From NCBI GenBank assembly GCA_043778315.1, contig JAYWGJ010000325.1:1-18974 (forward strand): a DNA stretch of 18,974 bases. The letters are read 5' to 3'. The stretch comes from JBEEMU01 sp043778315 (GTDB lineage Bacteria > Bacteroidota > Bacteroidia > Chitinophagales > Saprospiraceae). How positions within the stretch are numbered: the stretch's first letter is position 1; each line of letters opens with the position of its first letter. A program made the position numbers and the translations under genes. Below are positions 7,068 through 16,173 of the stretch, piece by piece. A model generated the notes under the pieces. The model ran no database searches and had not been told where the DNA came from. It worked only from the letters and a program-made list of their open reading frames with translations.

Positions 7068-7691
7068 ATGTCATTACCGAAAGAAGATTATTACCACGAG
7101 GAGGCGTTGCCGTTTCACCCGTACCGAATTTTATTGTACCTGCTTTTGGCGGGGATAACGGCTTTGTTTTTAGCGACGACGGGCGCGTATTTGTTCACCC
7201 GCGTACAGATGCACACGCCGCCGTTGCCCGTTCCTATGTTGTTCGTAATCAATACGTTAGTGCTGATTGGTAGCAGTTTTACGCTAAACTGGGCGAACAA
7301 CTGCTACGCTGCCGACGAAACTAAACGATACCAAGTAGCTTTGGGCGCGACGCTCGGGCTGACGCTGCTTTTTATGGGCTTGCAATATGTGGGTTGGGAG
7401 CAGTTGCAGCCGTTTTTGCACGCGCCTTCCACCGACCGCAACAGCGTCAATTATATTTATGCCATTTCTATTTTGCATTTTATACATATCGTAGGCGGAT
7501 TGCCGTTTATGCTTTTGTTTTTGGCAACGGCGGTGCTGCGCATGCGCGAACCCGTGAGCGTTTTAGTCTATTTCAGCGACCCTGCTAAGCTGATGAAACT
7601 TCGTCTGCTTACCACTTATTGGCATTATTTAGATATATTATGGATATATTTAGTCGTTTTCTTCCTGCTAAATTCCTTGTTTTTACGATAA
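7068..7691 (+). CDS. Cytochrome c oxidase subunit III-like membrane protein
   Basis: This is a 207-aa integral membrane protein of the heme-copper oxidase subunit III family. Five hydrophobic segments are visible, at about 21-43, 53-76, 88-110, 129-157 and 184-205. Family-type motifs are the HP-Y segment before the first helix, LLFMGLQYVGWEQL in helix 3 (compare FLxxQxxEW), a histidine-rich ILHFIHIVGG in helix 4, and the C-terminal TTYWHYLDILWIYL (compare YWHFVDxxWLFL). Subunit III supports the terminal oxidase of aerobic respiration but lacks the redox centres. It is short, like five-helix CtaE/CyoC forms. No other oxidase subunit gene is in the window, so it is an isolated copy here. It ends at a bidirectional terminator shared with the converging gene. 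Confidence 0.85.
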   Translation: MSLPKEDYYHEEALPFHPYRILLYLLLAGITALFLATTGAYLFTRVQMHTPPLPVPMLFVINTLVLIGSSFTLNWANNCYAADETKRYQVALGATLGLTLLFMGLQYVGWEQLQPFLHAPSTDRNSVNYIYAISILHFIHIVGGLPFMLLFLATAVLRMREPVSVLVYFSDPAKLMKLRLLTTYWHYLDILWIYLVVFFLLNSLFLR

Positions 7692-7714
7692 GAAAATAAT
7701 TATTTTACAACAAC

Positions 7715-7756
7715 AAAAAAAGTTCTGCACACCGTTTTGGCGTGCAGGACTTTTTT
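7715..7756. terminator. Bidirectional terminator between converging genes
   Basis: A long stem pairs 7715-7730 (A-run then AGTTCTGCAC) with 7742-7756 (GTGCAGGAC then a T-run), with one G-U pair. The A tract on one side and T tract on the other let it work in both directions. It ends the oxidase subunit gene (+) and the DUF5916 gene (-). Confidence 0.85.
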
Positions 7757-7776
7757 ATTTTTTTTACAAGCTTAAT

Positions 7777-10386
7777 TTATTGCGGCGCATCACTCACCAC
7801 CGTTCTTTTGCGCTTTTTCAATTTAGCAGAATCCAAAAAGTAGAGTAGTTTCACAGAAATCAAATCCGCTTGTTTTTGTTGCAATACATCATTAATATTT
7901 TGCGTATAGCTGTATTGCAAGGCGCGTGAGTCGTTTATGATACTATGTTTCCAAATTAAATTCAGTTCGCTCCCTGGCGCGAATATCCAACGATACACCA
8001 AATCGAGGTTAAAAATATTGTAGTTTCGGTTCGGGTTGCGGTCGTCGCCGAACGGGTTTGCGATAGGTTTCAAGATGCCTTCGTCGTCTAAACTACCAAA
8101 TTTTTGGTAATCCACCAATGTCCAGTTGTGCCGCGCGCGCACCGCGACCGAAGCCGTCGACGAAAAGAAATAATTAGCCGTAATCGTCGTGATAATCTCC
8201 TGTCGGTTGCGCACGCCAAATATTTCTTGACCTTTCAACGTATCGGCAAAACCGCTTTCATTTTTATAAAACCTAGTAGCAATACTCGGTATCAGCGTAA
8301 ACTGACGGCTCAGGCGCAGCCGCGCATCTACCGCAGCCGAATAGCCCGTCCAGTGACTCGTATCCGACGCGGCGTAATAGCCAAAAGTAGCCAAAACCGA
8401 CGCTTTTTTGCGCGTATCGGTCTGTATCGTTCCTGTGAGCATCACGTCCGACGGGCGCACAAAGCGGCGGCGGGTGTAGCGTGCCTCGAAGTAGTCGTGC
8501 GTCACGTTCGGCTGATACGCCATATTGCCGCCTATCTCCAAAAAGTTGCGGAACTGAATTTGCGCGCCCACATTAAACAGCCACGACATATATACGCTCG
8601 GACTGAACAATTCCGTATAAGTCGTATTCATATACACGTTCATTTTATTGGTTGCGCCGCGCGGCGTAAAGTTCACGCGGCTGATGCCTAAATGATTGCG
8701 TACCAAGTTGTTAGTCAGTAAAAAACCCATATCGTTCGGGTCGTAAGTGTCGCTATCTACGCTGCGGCTCACATCAAAACGCGTGCTTCCACTAATTTTA
8801 GAAATGCCAAAAAGGTAAGAATAACCGCGTTTTATCGTTTGCGCGGTATCATTTTTATAGATACTACTAAACGCCGCGCGTCCCGTGAGCGCAAACATAT
8901 TGCTCGGTGTGACCAATCTGAACTCCGTCCCCGTTACGTTCGCGTCGCGCTGCAAGCCTTCGCGCAACACGTTTGTATTTACAAAACTAATATATGAATT
9001 ATTTTTTAGTAATTTATCTACTACAATCATATTATAGTTGGTGCGCGGGTCGGTTTCTATGTTCTCCATCAAACCCTTTCCTCTGTTTATCTGTGCAAAA
9101 CTTTTGCCCTGCACGGCGTTCAGCAAACCAAAACCCAAGCCGCGTTTGTCGCGTCCCGAAATTTTGAGTGTGTTTAGCAAGTTTGCGCGGTCGGGGTTAT
9201 AAGCGACCCTGCGCGTACTGTCGTTTTTGACTAAATCGTTAGCAGCGTTATAGTTGATAGGTCTGCCGCCAATGCGTCGACTGTACAGCAAATTACCGCG
9301 TCTAAAAATATCAATATTTTCTTGAAAAAGCGGTCTGTTTTCATCAAAACGAATTTCGAACGGCGTTAAATTAAGCACTACATCGTCCGACTGCACCTGC
9401 CCGAAGTCAGGAACGATAGATGCGTCGAGCGTATAGCTTTCGCCTAATCCTAATTTTATATCCATACCGCCCGTGATTTTCGTGTCCCAAGTAGTTGTTT
9501 CGCGGTCGGCGACGGGCGTTTGCCGCGACACGGTTGCCAAGTACGGAATAAATCCCAGTCGCATCGGCGGCTTGATGTACGCTACGCTATCGAGCCGTCC
9601 AAACTGCTGCACCGTGCCGTCCACAATCGGGTCGATGACGTTCCAGTAAGACGTTTCGCGCAAGCGGCGAATGTCGCGTCGGCAATTGATATTCCATTTT
9701 TGGCGTAGGCGGTCGGGGAAGCGAAACGCCGAGTACGGGATTTCCATTTCTACTACCCAGCCGTCTTTATTCGTCTTCACGGCACTTTTCCAAACCGTAT
9801 TCCATTGCAAATCCTCTATCGTGCCGTTTACTCTCCCGTCAATCTGTACGCCTGCGGCGGTTGTGCCAAACAAAAAAGCGTTTTGTTTATCGTCAAAACA
9901 ATCTAAGTAAACCGCAAAATAATCGTCGTCACTAATCGCATCTCTAAATGTGATTTCTTTGCGGATTTTGGGCGGTGCGTCGTCGTGTAGCATCGCACTC
10001 ACATAAACGGATTTGTCGGTATAAACAATTTTGACATCAGTAGCGAAGGTCGCAGGTGCGCCAGGATTAGGGCTGTATTGCGTAAAATTTGACATTGGTG
10101 TAGCGAGTTCCCATGCCACATCGTCGAGCTTTCCGTCTATTTTTGGAGCTTGTTCGGTGCGTTTTGCTGCGCCGCGTTTGTGTTGCACGGTGAGGAGTGC
10201 GGGAAGTTCTACCGCTTCTTTTTCTCCTTTTTTCAGTATTTTCTGCTTATTCTGAGCAGAAATTGCTTTCTTTTCTCCTTTTTTAGCCGTTTTTTTGCTT
10301 TGCGCAAAGCTCGCTATGGGCAATAAGAAAATAAAAAGGAATAAATTAAGCCATAAATTAAGTAATAGGTAGTAAGAGCGGGGCAT
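7777..10386 (-). CDS. DUF5916 protein with CBM9-like N-terminal domain
   Basis: The 869-aa product begins with a signal peptide (hydrophobic run LFLFIFLLPIASFAQ, cut probably after Gln29) and a Lys-rich linker at about 30-65. A family 9 carbohydrate-binding-module-like domain follows at about 75-245: KIDGKLDDVAWELA, FTQYSPNPGAPATF, VYVSAMLHDDAP, then WVVEMEIPYSAFRFPD. After residue 250 comes the DUF5916 region, starting NVIDPIVDGTVQQFGRLDS and continuing as many alternating beta strands. This suggests a C-terminal outer-membrane barrel. Such proteins are common in Bacteroidetes, and their substrate is generally unknown; sugar or peptide binding is inferred only from the CBM9-like fold. It is transcribed alone, divergent from the LysM gene, and its codons are richer in G and C than those of the genes to its right. 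Confidence 0.85.
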   Translation of the reverse strand: MPRSYYLLLNLWLNLFLFIFLLPIASFAQSKKTAKKGEKKAISAQNKQKILKKGEKEAVELPALLTVQHKRGAAKRTEQAPKIDGKLDDVAWELATPMSNFTQYSPNPGAPATFATDVKIVYTDKSVYVSAMLHDDAPPKIRKEITFRDAISDDDYFAVYLDCFDDKQNAFLFGTTAAGVQIDGRVNGTIEDLQWNTVWKSAVKTNKDGWVVEMEIPYSAFRFPDRLRQKWNINCRRDIRRLRETSYWNVIDPIVDGTVQQFGRLDSVAYIKPPMRLGFIPYLATVSRQTPVADRETTTWDTKITGGMDIKLGLGESYTLDASIVPDFGQVQSDDVVLNLTPFEIRFDENRPLFQENIDIFRRGNLLYSRRIGGRPINYNAANDLVKNDSTRRVAYNPDRANLLNTLKISGRDKRGLGFGLLNAVQGKSFAQINRGKGLMENIETDPRTNYNMIVVDKLLKNNSYISFVNTNVLREGLQRDANVTGTEFRLVTPSNMFALTGRAAFSSIYKNDTAQTIKRGYSYLFGISKISGSTRFDVSRSVDSDTYDPNDMGFLLTNNLVRNHLGISRVNFTPRGATNKMNVYMNTTYTELFSPSVYMSWLFNVGAQIQFRNFLEIGGNMAYQPNVTHDYFEARYTRRRFVRPSDVMLTGTIQTDTRKKASVLATFGYYAASDTSHWTGYSAAVDARLRLSRQFTLIPSIATRFYKNESGFADTLKGQEIFGVRNRQEIITTITANYFFSSTASVAVRARHNWTLVDYQKFGSLDDEGILKPIANPFGDDRNPNRNYNIFNLDLVYRWIFAPGSELNLIWKHSIINDSRALQYSYTQNINDVLQQKQADLISVKLLYFLDSAKLKKRKRTVVSDAPQ

Positions 10387-10483
10387 ATATTTTGTTTTAT
10401 AATGTTAATAATTTATATTTATAAGATGCTATTTTGGTGCGAAACGTTGCATAAGTAAGTGTATATTTTAATTTTCTAACGGC

Positions 10484-10503
10484 GTGCGTGTTTTAACACG
10501 CAC
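10484..10503. repeat. Inverted repeat in the divergent intergenic region
   Basis: A perfect 9-bp inverted repeat (GTGCGTGTT / AACACGCAC) has a 2-bp centre. It lies about 100 bp upstream of the minus-strand DUF5916 gene and 157 bp upstream of the LysM gene. No T tract follows on either strand, so it is more likely an operator or an RNA leader hairpin than a terminator. Confidence 0.5.
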
Positions 10504-10616
10504 TTAACTTACTTTGTTCGGATTGAAACCCTAATGCCAAATCATAAACAAACATTGAGCAACCTGAAAAACATTTTCACAAAAACAACTTTTTAGATAA
10601 AAAACGCGTCAATATA

Positions 10617-10636
10617 TATTATAATTAATTATAATA
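10617..10636. repeat. 20-bp perfect AT palindrome upstream of LysM gene
   Basis: TATTATAATTAATTATAATA is a perfect palindrome that ends 23 bp before the start codon at 10660. It is a possible operator site. In such AT-rich DNA, chance is a serious alternative. Confidence 0.35.
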
Positions 10637-10659
10637 ATACCGACAATTCTATTCAAACA

Positions 10660-11961
10660 ATGACAAAAATATATACCCACTTTTTATTGCTTTTGCTTTT
10701 CGCGAATGGTGCTGCGGCGCAGTCTTATTTAGGCGAATGGAGCGACGCTGCGGCTTTGACGGCAGTATTTAAGGGCGATTTTCAGGCTAAAATATCGCCT
10801 ACCGAAATTTACGGTACGCCCGAAGGCGTAGTCGAGTCGTTAGATAGTTGCGTAATACACACCTACAAAGGCAAAGTGAATTTTAATAGTAAACAAGTAT
10901 TTACTAAAACACTCGGTAAGTATTTTTTTAGTGGTAAACTATTCACGAACGAACAAAATACCAACTATTGTTGGCAGATTACTGGTACGACTGATGGCTT
11001 CGACTGCCTTAACTGCGCTACTGCACTTAGCGGCGCGCTTTGGGAGCAAACGACAAAAGGTTGGCAGGCTGTTTTTGTAGATAAAGACTTCACGCAGCGC
11101 GGTAATAGCGGTATTTTACCTACTGTTAGCTTCGATACAATAGGTACAGAAGGGCAAATTGGTATAGTTTGTTGGGAGCAAAGACACCGTGACAGCACCG
11201 ATTTCTTTTTCTATGCCGATATTTTTACACCTATTAACAAACAGTTTGTACAAATAACCGCGTCGGTTTGTAATGCCGAAAGCGAGTATCCTAATATATG
11301 CAATTCTGTTTCTGAAAATCCTGAGCGTTTATATAATTATGAGACTAAATATGATTTTGTAGTTGAACCTGATAAAGAAATTTATGATATAGTAATAGAG
11401 CGAAAGGGTATAATACCGAATGGTACTACGATGAATAGTACACGTCCTACGCACACTACTAAACGCTTCCGTTGGGTGGACACCAATTATATTTTAATTG
11501 ATTCTACTATCGTTACTAATTATGAACTACACACTGCACATGCTGGCGAGACGTTTTATACCCTTGCCAAAATATACAGCACTACACCCGAAGAAATTAA
11601 ATTACTAAATCCACAGTTGCAGTTACGCGCAAGTACGCTGCTTACATCCGAAGAGCAAATTTATGTACCGAGTGCTACTGAGACATTTATCAAAGATAGT
11701 TCTGCATCTGTATTTGGTAACAAAACCTACAATATGACACAAAAACCTGCTGTTATTATTACCGATACTATTGCACGAGCTACCGATATTAACCCTGAAC
11801 GGACTATAAAACAGCACATCGTTGCCGAAAAAGAAACCCTTTTTTCTATTGCTAACAAATACAAAGTGCAATTATCTAATATTGCTAAGTATAATAAACT
11901 CAATGAGCCGTATATTTTACAAAAAGGACAAGTTTTGTTGCTTGAAAAGCCCGAGGAATAA
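10660..11961 (+). CDS. Secreted protein with two C-terminal LysM domains
   Basis: The first 21 residues are a signal peptide (hydrophobic LLLLLFANGAAAQ), so the protein is exported. Residues about 22-280 form a domain I do not recognise, with several cysteines and strand-rich segments. Two LysM modules follow: the first at about 288-336 (HTAHAGETFYTLAKIY, then EEIKLLNPQL and IYVP) and the second at about 385-431 (HIVAEKETLFSIANKY, then SNIAKYNKL and QVLLL). LysM binds N-acetylglucosamine-containing glycans, so binding to peptidoglycan is likely. No hydrolase or amidase motif is visible, so an enzymatic role cannot be claimed. It is transcribed divergently from the DUF5916 gene. A T-run just past the stop (11970-11978) has no clear hairpin. 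Confidence 0.8.
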   Translation: MTKIYTHFLLLLLFANGAAAQSYLGEWSDAAALTAVFKGDFQAKISPTEIYGTPEGVVESLDSCVIHTYKGKVNFNSKQVFTKTLGKYFFSGKLFTNEQNTNYCWQITGTTDGFDCLNCATALSGALWEQTTKGWQAVFVDKDFTQRGNSGILPTVSFDTIGTEGQIGIVCWEQRHRDSTDFFFYADIFTPINKQFVQITASVCNAESEYPNICNSVSENPERLYNYETKYDFVVEPDKEIYDIVIERKGIIPNGTTMNSTRPTHTTKRFRWVDTNYILIDSTIVTNYELHTAHAGETFYTLAKIYSTTPEEIKLLNPQLQLRASTLLTSEEQIYVPSATETFIKDSSASVFGNKTYNMTQKPAVIITDTIARATDINPERTIKQHIVAEKETLFSIANKYKVQLSNIAKYNKLNEPYILQKGQVLLLEKPEE

Positions 11962-12040
11962 CGTGAAGATTTTTTTTTATATTAACGAAAGTACAGTCCA
12001 AATTAATTTGATATAATCACAGCTAACTACCTTTATTTTA

Positions 12041-12072
12041 TTTGCTGCTAAGGCAACCTTTCCATATTTTTG
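12041..12072 (+). promoter_or_regulatory. Bacteroidetes-type promoter for the hybrid kinase
   Basis: TTTG at 12041-12044, a 20-bp spacer, and TATTTTTG at 12065-12072 match the TTTG-N(19-21)-TAnnTTTG consensus fully. Transcription would start near 12080, giving a leader of about 45 nt before the ATG at 12124. Confidence 0.7.
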
Positions 12073-12123
12073 CGCGTCTTTTTGTTAAAGTATAATCTTT
12101 TTTCTTAATATAAATACTCGAGT

Positions 12124-15100
12124 ATGTCACTTACTAACACATCATTAAAAAAAGAATTTTACCATTTATTACAAAAACAGCCTGATGTATATCAATTCAT
12201 ACAAAATAATGGTACAAACGGAGTATGGTATTGGAGTCTGACAGACTCTACACATCAATGGATAGACCTTTCGTTTTGGCAGCTACTCGGATACAGTTAC
12301 GAGGAAGTCAGTTGCTTTGAAGGGCAGTATCCGCGCATTTTAGACCATTCTGATTTAGATTTTATTGTAAACGAAGCAACGGCTAGCGTACCCGTTGCAC
12401 CTAATAATATAGCTAATTTTGATATAATATTGCCCTTTTTTAACCGAAAAGGAAACACTGTTTGGCTCAAATGCGCGGGTATAGTTTTGGCTGATGCTAA
12501 TGGAAAGCCGAGCAGAATATTAGGAGTCAATATTGATACTAAAATAAATACTAATAGTGTCAATATTAGTGATTCTCAACCTATAAACAAAGCGGAAATA
12601 ACTACACTTATATTTGCGCAAAGCGATATAAACGCTGCACAAATCACGTTTCAACATAAAATACTTACAAAAATATCTACTACGCCGCTCGAAACTTACG
12701 GCAGTTTAGATAGTTATATCAAAATGGCGACTGAAAGTCTTTGCGAAGGCTTGATGGTTTCGCGCGCAAGCGTATGGGATTATAATAGTACATCTATTAT
12801 ATGTAGAGACTCCTATACAGTAATTGACAATACACACACCAATAAAAAAGAGCTTTTTGCCAAAGATTTTGCAGCTTATTTCTCCGCTATTGCTAACGGT
12901 TGGGCTATTATTGCACACGATGCGCGTACTAATCCATACACCGTAGAATTTTTTGAGGTTTATTTAAAACCTAATCAAATCAATTCAATGCTTGACATAC
13001 CTATTAGGAGTGGTGGTGTACTTGTCGGTATTCTTTGCTGTGAAGATACGAGTGGCGAACGGACGTGGTTAGATTGTGATGTAAATTTTGCGCATTCTAT
13101 TGCTGACATTATTTCTTTGGCGATAGAGGCGGATAAACGCCGCGAAACTGAGCGCGAACTCCACAAAATACAAATGCAACTTGGACAGACCGTCAAATTA
13201 GCACGACTTGGCGGCTGGGAACTCGATACTACCGTAGGTATTTTTATCATGTCTGATATTGCAGCCGATATTATGGAAATGCCGCACGGTGTTACCTTTA
13301 CAGTCCTTGAAGCCATGGAAATTATAGACGAAGAGAGCGGCTCAAGTCTTATTTTTGGAAATGCAATGCAAAATTTGATGCAAAACGCTACTGCTTTTGA
13401 CATTGAAGTTCTTGTCAATATCAGTGCTACTAAATCTATATGGTTGCAAACTATCGGACACTGCGATATGTCTATTGATGGACGCACGGTAAGTCATATT
13501 TTTGGCTCGTTTCAAGATATTACCGCTCAAAAAGATTTTCAACAAGAGCTGATAGATACCCGCAGACGCGCTGAAAGTGCTAATCAAGCCAAATCGGACT
13601 TTTTAGCTAACATGAGTCACGAAATCCGCACACCGTTAAACGGTGTTATAGGCTTTACGGACTTACTTATGCGCACCAATCTTAATAAAACACAGCAACA
13701 ATATATGTCCACAGTCTTGCATTCTGCTAATGCATTGTTGGATATTATCAATGACATCTTAGATTTCTCTAAATTAGAAGTTAATAAACTAGAGCTAAAC
13801 ATTGAGCAGTCTAATATACTTGAATTGTGTAATCAAGTGACCGATATTATTACTTTCCAGGCTAATGAAAAAGACCTTGAACTTTTACTAAACATTCCGC
13901 CTAATATTCCGCGCAGTATTCATATTGATAGTTTTCGTTTGCGTCAAATATTAGTTAATTTAATGGGCAATGCGATTAAATTTACAGACGCGGGTGAAGT
14001 AGAACTTAAGATTGAAATACTCGAGGATTACGGTGACAATCAAAAATTACGCTTTTCGGTTCGTGATACAGGCATTGGTATTGAAAAACACAACCAATCT
14101 AAAATATTTGAGGCGTTTTCACAAGAAGATGCTTCTACTACGCGCAAATTTGGTGGCACAGGTTTAGGATTAACTATCTCTAACCGCTTACTTGCATTGA
14201 TGGATAGTTGTTTGCAAGTGTTTAGTGTAGTAGGAGAGGGAAGTACGTTCTTTTTTGAACTCGATGTAGCTGTTGATAATATTATGGTATTAGAAAAAGA
14301 TACGATTGATGGCATAAAAAGAGTCTTGGTAGTAGATGACAATACCAATAACCGTTTACTTTTAAAGGAAATGTTGGCTTTCAAACACATTGAAGTTGAT
14401 GAAGCAGTAGATGGTATTCACGGTATTACTATGGCAACTAATAATAATTACGATGTAATTATTATGGATTGCCACATGCCTAATATGAATGGTATTGATA
14501 CTATCAAACATATCCGCAACCAACTTTTACTTACCTCCGATATTCTTCCTATTATCTTGTTGTATAGTTCGTCAGACGATGAATACATTGCTGCGTCGTG
14601 TACGAAACTTGAAGTAGCGCATAAAATGGTCAAACCTGTTAAAATCAATGATTTTTTTACTACGCTAACTAATTTACAACTCAAAAATAGTTTCCGTGTT
14701 TCGCCTATAAACTTAGGCAACAACGTTACAGATAATAACGGATTGGACGAATATACTAACGAAATAGTTATAGATGATAATGTATCGCATATATTAATTG
14801 TAGAAGACAACCCTATTAATTTGTTTCTCCTTAAAAGTATTTTACAAAACATCGTACCCGATGCGCGTATCAGTGAAGCTGAAAACGGTAAAGTGGCTAT
14901 TCAAAAAATAAATAACACTTTACCCGACCTTATCTTTATGGATTTACAAATGCCCGAAATGAACGGCTATGAAACTACGCACGCTATTCGCGAACTCAAT
15001 ATTAAAGTTCCTATTATCGCGCTAACCGCAGGCGCGCTGCATGGAGAAAAAGACAAGTGCTTTGAAGCAGGTATGACTGATTTTATTACCAAACCCGTTA

Positions 15101-15480
15101 TGGAAACTACTATCCAACGTATTATAGATACTTGGCTGCCTCCGCCTAACGCTATCACTCGACACTTTAATAGACCTGAATTAGAAGCGCGGTTAGACAA
15201 TCGGTTGTCGTTAGTAGAAAAAGTTATCGATATGACCAAAAATAGTATTGATGAATTAGTTGATGAACTCGGTGAAAACGCTAATAGTAGCGATTATACT
15301 ATGCTTAAAGCTAATGCACATAAACTCAAAGGCGTTGCGTCTTCTGTTTCACTCGGCGTACTCACCAAACAAGCCCAGGAAATAGAGTACAATGCCGATA
15401 CAATGAGCGAACCTGCTATCAAAGCCTTTGTCAGGGCTATGCAAACAGAACGCGATTACATCAAGACTATATTACGATAG
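12124..15480 (+). CDS. Hybrid sensor histidine kinase, PAS-GAF-PAS-HK-REC-REC-Hpt
   Basis: This 1118-aa protein holds a full phosphorelay in one chain. An N-terminal PAS/PAC domain (about 28-140, NGVWYWS to ILGVNID) is followed by a GAF domain (about 180-340, SRASVWDY, ILCCEDTSGE) and a second PAS-like domain (about 345-470). The HisKA H-box is FLANMSHEIRTPLNGVIGF with His499. The HATPase has its N-box at about 605-620 (RQILVNLMGNAIKFT), DTGIG at 648-652 and GGTGLGL at 677-683. Two receivers follow, with phosphoacceptors Asp782 (IIMDCHMPNMNG) and Asp940 (FMDLQMPEMNG). A C-terminal Hpt domain has His1066 in NAHKLKG. No membrane segments are visible, so it is probably cytosolic. All phosphotransfer residues are intact. 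No DNA-binding response regulator is encoded nearby, so the final target is unknown. It has its own promoter and terminator. Confidence 0.95.
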   Translation: MSLTNTSLKKEFYHLLQKQPDVYQFIQNNGTNGVWYWSLTDSTHQWIDLSFWQLLGYSYEEVSCFEGQYPRILDHSDLDFIVNEATASVPVAPNNIANFDIILPFFNRKGNTVWLKCAGIVLADANGKPSRILGVNIDTKINTNSVNISDSQPINKAEITTLIFAQSDINAAQITFQHKILTKISTTPLETYGSLDSYIKMATESLCEGLMVSRASVWDYNSTSIICRDSYTVIDNTHTNKKELFAKDFAAYFSAIANGWAIIAHDARTNPYTVEFFEVYLKPNQINSMLDIPIRSGGVLVGILCCEDTSGERTWLDCDVNFAHSIADIISLAIEADKRRETERELHKIQMQLGQTVKLARLGGWELDTTVGIFIMSDIAADIMEMPHGVTFTVLEAMEIIDEESGSSLIFGNAMQNLMQNATAFDIEVLVNISATKSIWLQTIGHCDMSIDGRTVSHIFGSFQDITAQKDFQQELIDTRRRAESANQAKSDFLANMSHEIRTPLNGVIGFTDLLMRTNLNKTQQQYMSTVLHSANALLDIINDILDFSKLEVNKLELNIEQSNILELCNQVTDIITFQANEKDLELLLNIPPNIPRSIHIDSFRLRQILVNLMGNAIKFTDAGEVELKIEILEDYGDNQKLRFSVRDTGIGIEKHNQSKIFEAFSQEDASTTRKFGGTGLGLTISNRLLALMDSCLQVFSVVGEGSTFFFELDVAVDNIMVLEKDTIDGIKRVLVVDDNTNNRLLLKEMLAFKHIEVDEAVDGIHGITMATNNNYDVIIMDCHMPNMNGIDTIKHIRNQLLLTSDILPIILLYSSSDDEYIAASCTKLEVAHKMVKPVKINDFFTTLTNLQLKNSFRVSPINLGNNVTDNNGLDEYTNEIVIDDNVSHILIVEDNPINLFLLKSILQNIVPDARISEAENGKVAIQKINNTLPDLIFMDLQMPEMNGYETTHAIRELNIKVPIIALTAGALHGEKDKCFEAGMTDFITKPVMETTIQRIIDTWLPPPNAITRHFNRPELEARLDNRLSLVEKVIDMTKNSIDELVDELGENANSSDYTMLKANAHKLKGVASSVSLGVLTKQAQEIEYNADTMSEPAIKAFVRAMQTERDYIKTILR

Positions 15481-15514
15481 CGTAGCAGTATAAAATAAAA
15501 GATTGTATTATATA

Positions 15515-15548
15515 AAAGGCTTATCATTATTTATAATGGTAAGCCTTT
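15515..15548 (+). terminator. Long hairpin terminator after the hybrid kinase
   Basis: A 16-bp stem (15515-15530 with 15533-15548, one G-U pair) around a 2-bp centre contains AAAGGCTTA and TAAGCCTTT. The AT-rich flanks add more pairing. It begins 34 bp past the kinase stop. A-rich and T-rich ends would allow function in both directions. Confidence 0.75.
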
Positions 15549-15633
15549 ATTATATAAATACTTTGTTATTTTATATAATTAGTGCAATATAACCATTAAG
15601 CTATATTTTATTATAAAAAAACAAAAGTTTACA

Positions 15634-16074
15634 AACTCCACTGAATCCAGTACAAACTCTACCGATACCAATACAAACTCCACCGACACCAGTATAAACT
15701 TCATTGACACCAGTACAAACTCCACTGACACCAGTACAAACTCCACCGACACCAGTATAAACTCCACTGACACCAGTACAAACTCCACCGACACCAGTAT
15801 AAACACTACCGACATCAGTATAAACACTACCGACACCAGTATAAACGCTACTGACACTAACATAAATACTGATAATTACAATATAAATACCATTAACTCT
15901 ATTACAAATACCATTAACTCTATTACAAATACTATTGACTTTATTACAAATACTATTGACTCTATTACAAATACTATTGACTACAATATAAATACTATTG
16001 ACTACAATATGAACACCAAAGAAACTATTATAAATTATATTAGTTTGATTACAAACACTAATGAAAGCCTTTTT
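15634..16074. repeat. Array of about 20 degenerate 21-bp tandem repeats
   Basis: Units begin at 15634 and recur every 21 bp to about 16054. The left half has the consensus AACTCCACYGACACCAGTAYA; the right half drifts to AT-richer units such as AATACTATTGACTCTATTACA. In one + strand frame each unit reads as a heptapeptide, NSTDTST or NSTDTSI on the left and NTINSIT or NTIDSIT on the right. That frame is open from 15583 to the TAA at 16105-16107 but contains no ATG, GTG or TTG before 16009. The minus strand is also largely open, as expected for a repeat whose unit is a multiple of three. I read it as a minisatellite or the remnant of a repeat-protein gene, not as a proven CDS. The rest of the gap between 15481 and 16221 is AT-rich. 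Confidence 0.85.
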
Positions 16075-16173
16075 TATTCTCATAATTATTTTATAATAAA
16101 AAAATAAACTAAAAAATACTTATATATTAAAAAAAGTACTTACTTTGTGCAATATTGAAAGTATCGCAAGAGC

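Noticed and set aside
7034..7273. 79-aa frame overlapping the start of the oxidase subunit gene
   Set aside because: It is out of frame with a clear membrane protein and has no coherent features.
8104..8691. 195-aa plus-strand frame opposite the DUF5916 gene
   Set aside because: It is a shadow of the minus-strand gene, with an Arg/His-rich composition typical of antisense frames and no domain.
15634..16074. CRISPR array
   Set aside because: The 21-bp units abut with no unique spacers, and the units themselves vary.
15601..16083. 160-aa minus-strand frame (VYTGVGG-type repeats), plus an overlapping 94-aa frame
   Set aside because: Several minus-strand frames stay open across the 21-bp array simply because the unit is a multiple of three and lacks stops on that strand. 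There is no promoter and no recognisable domain.
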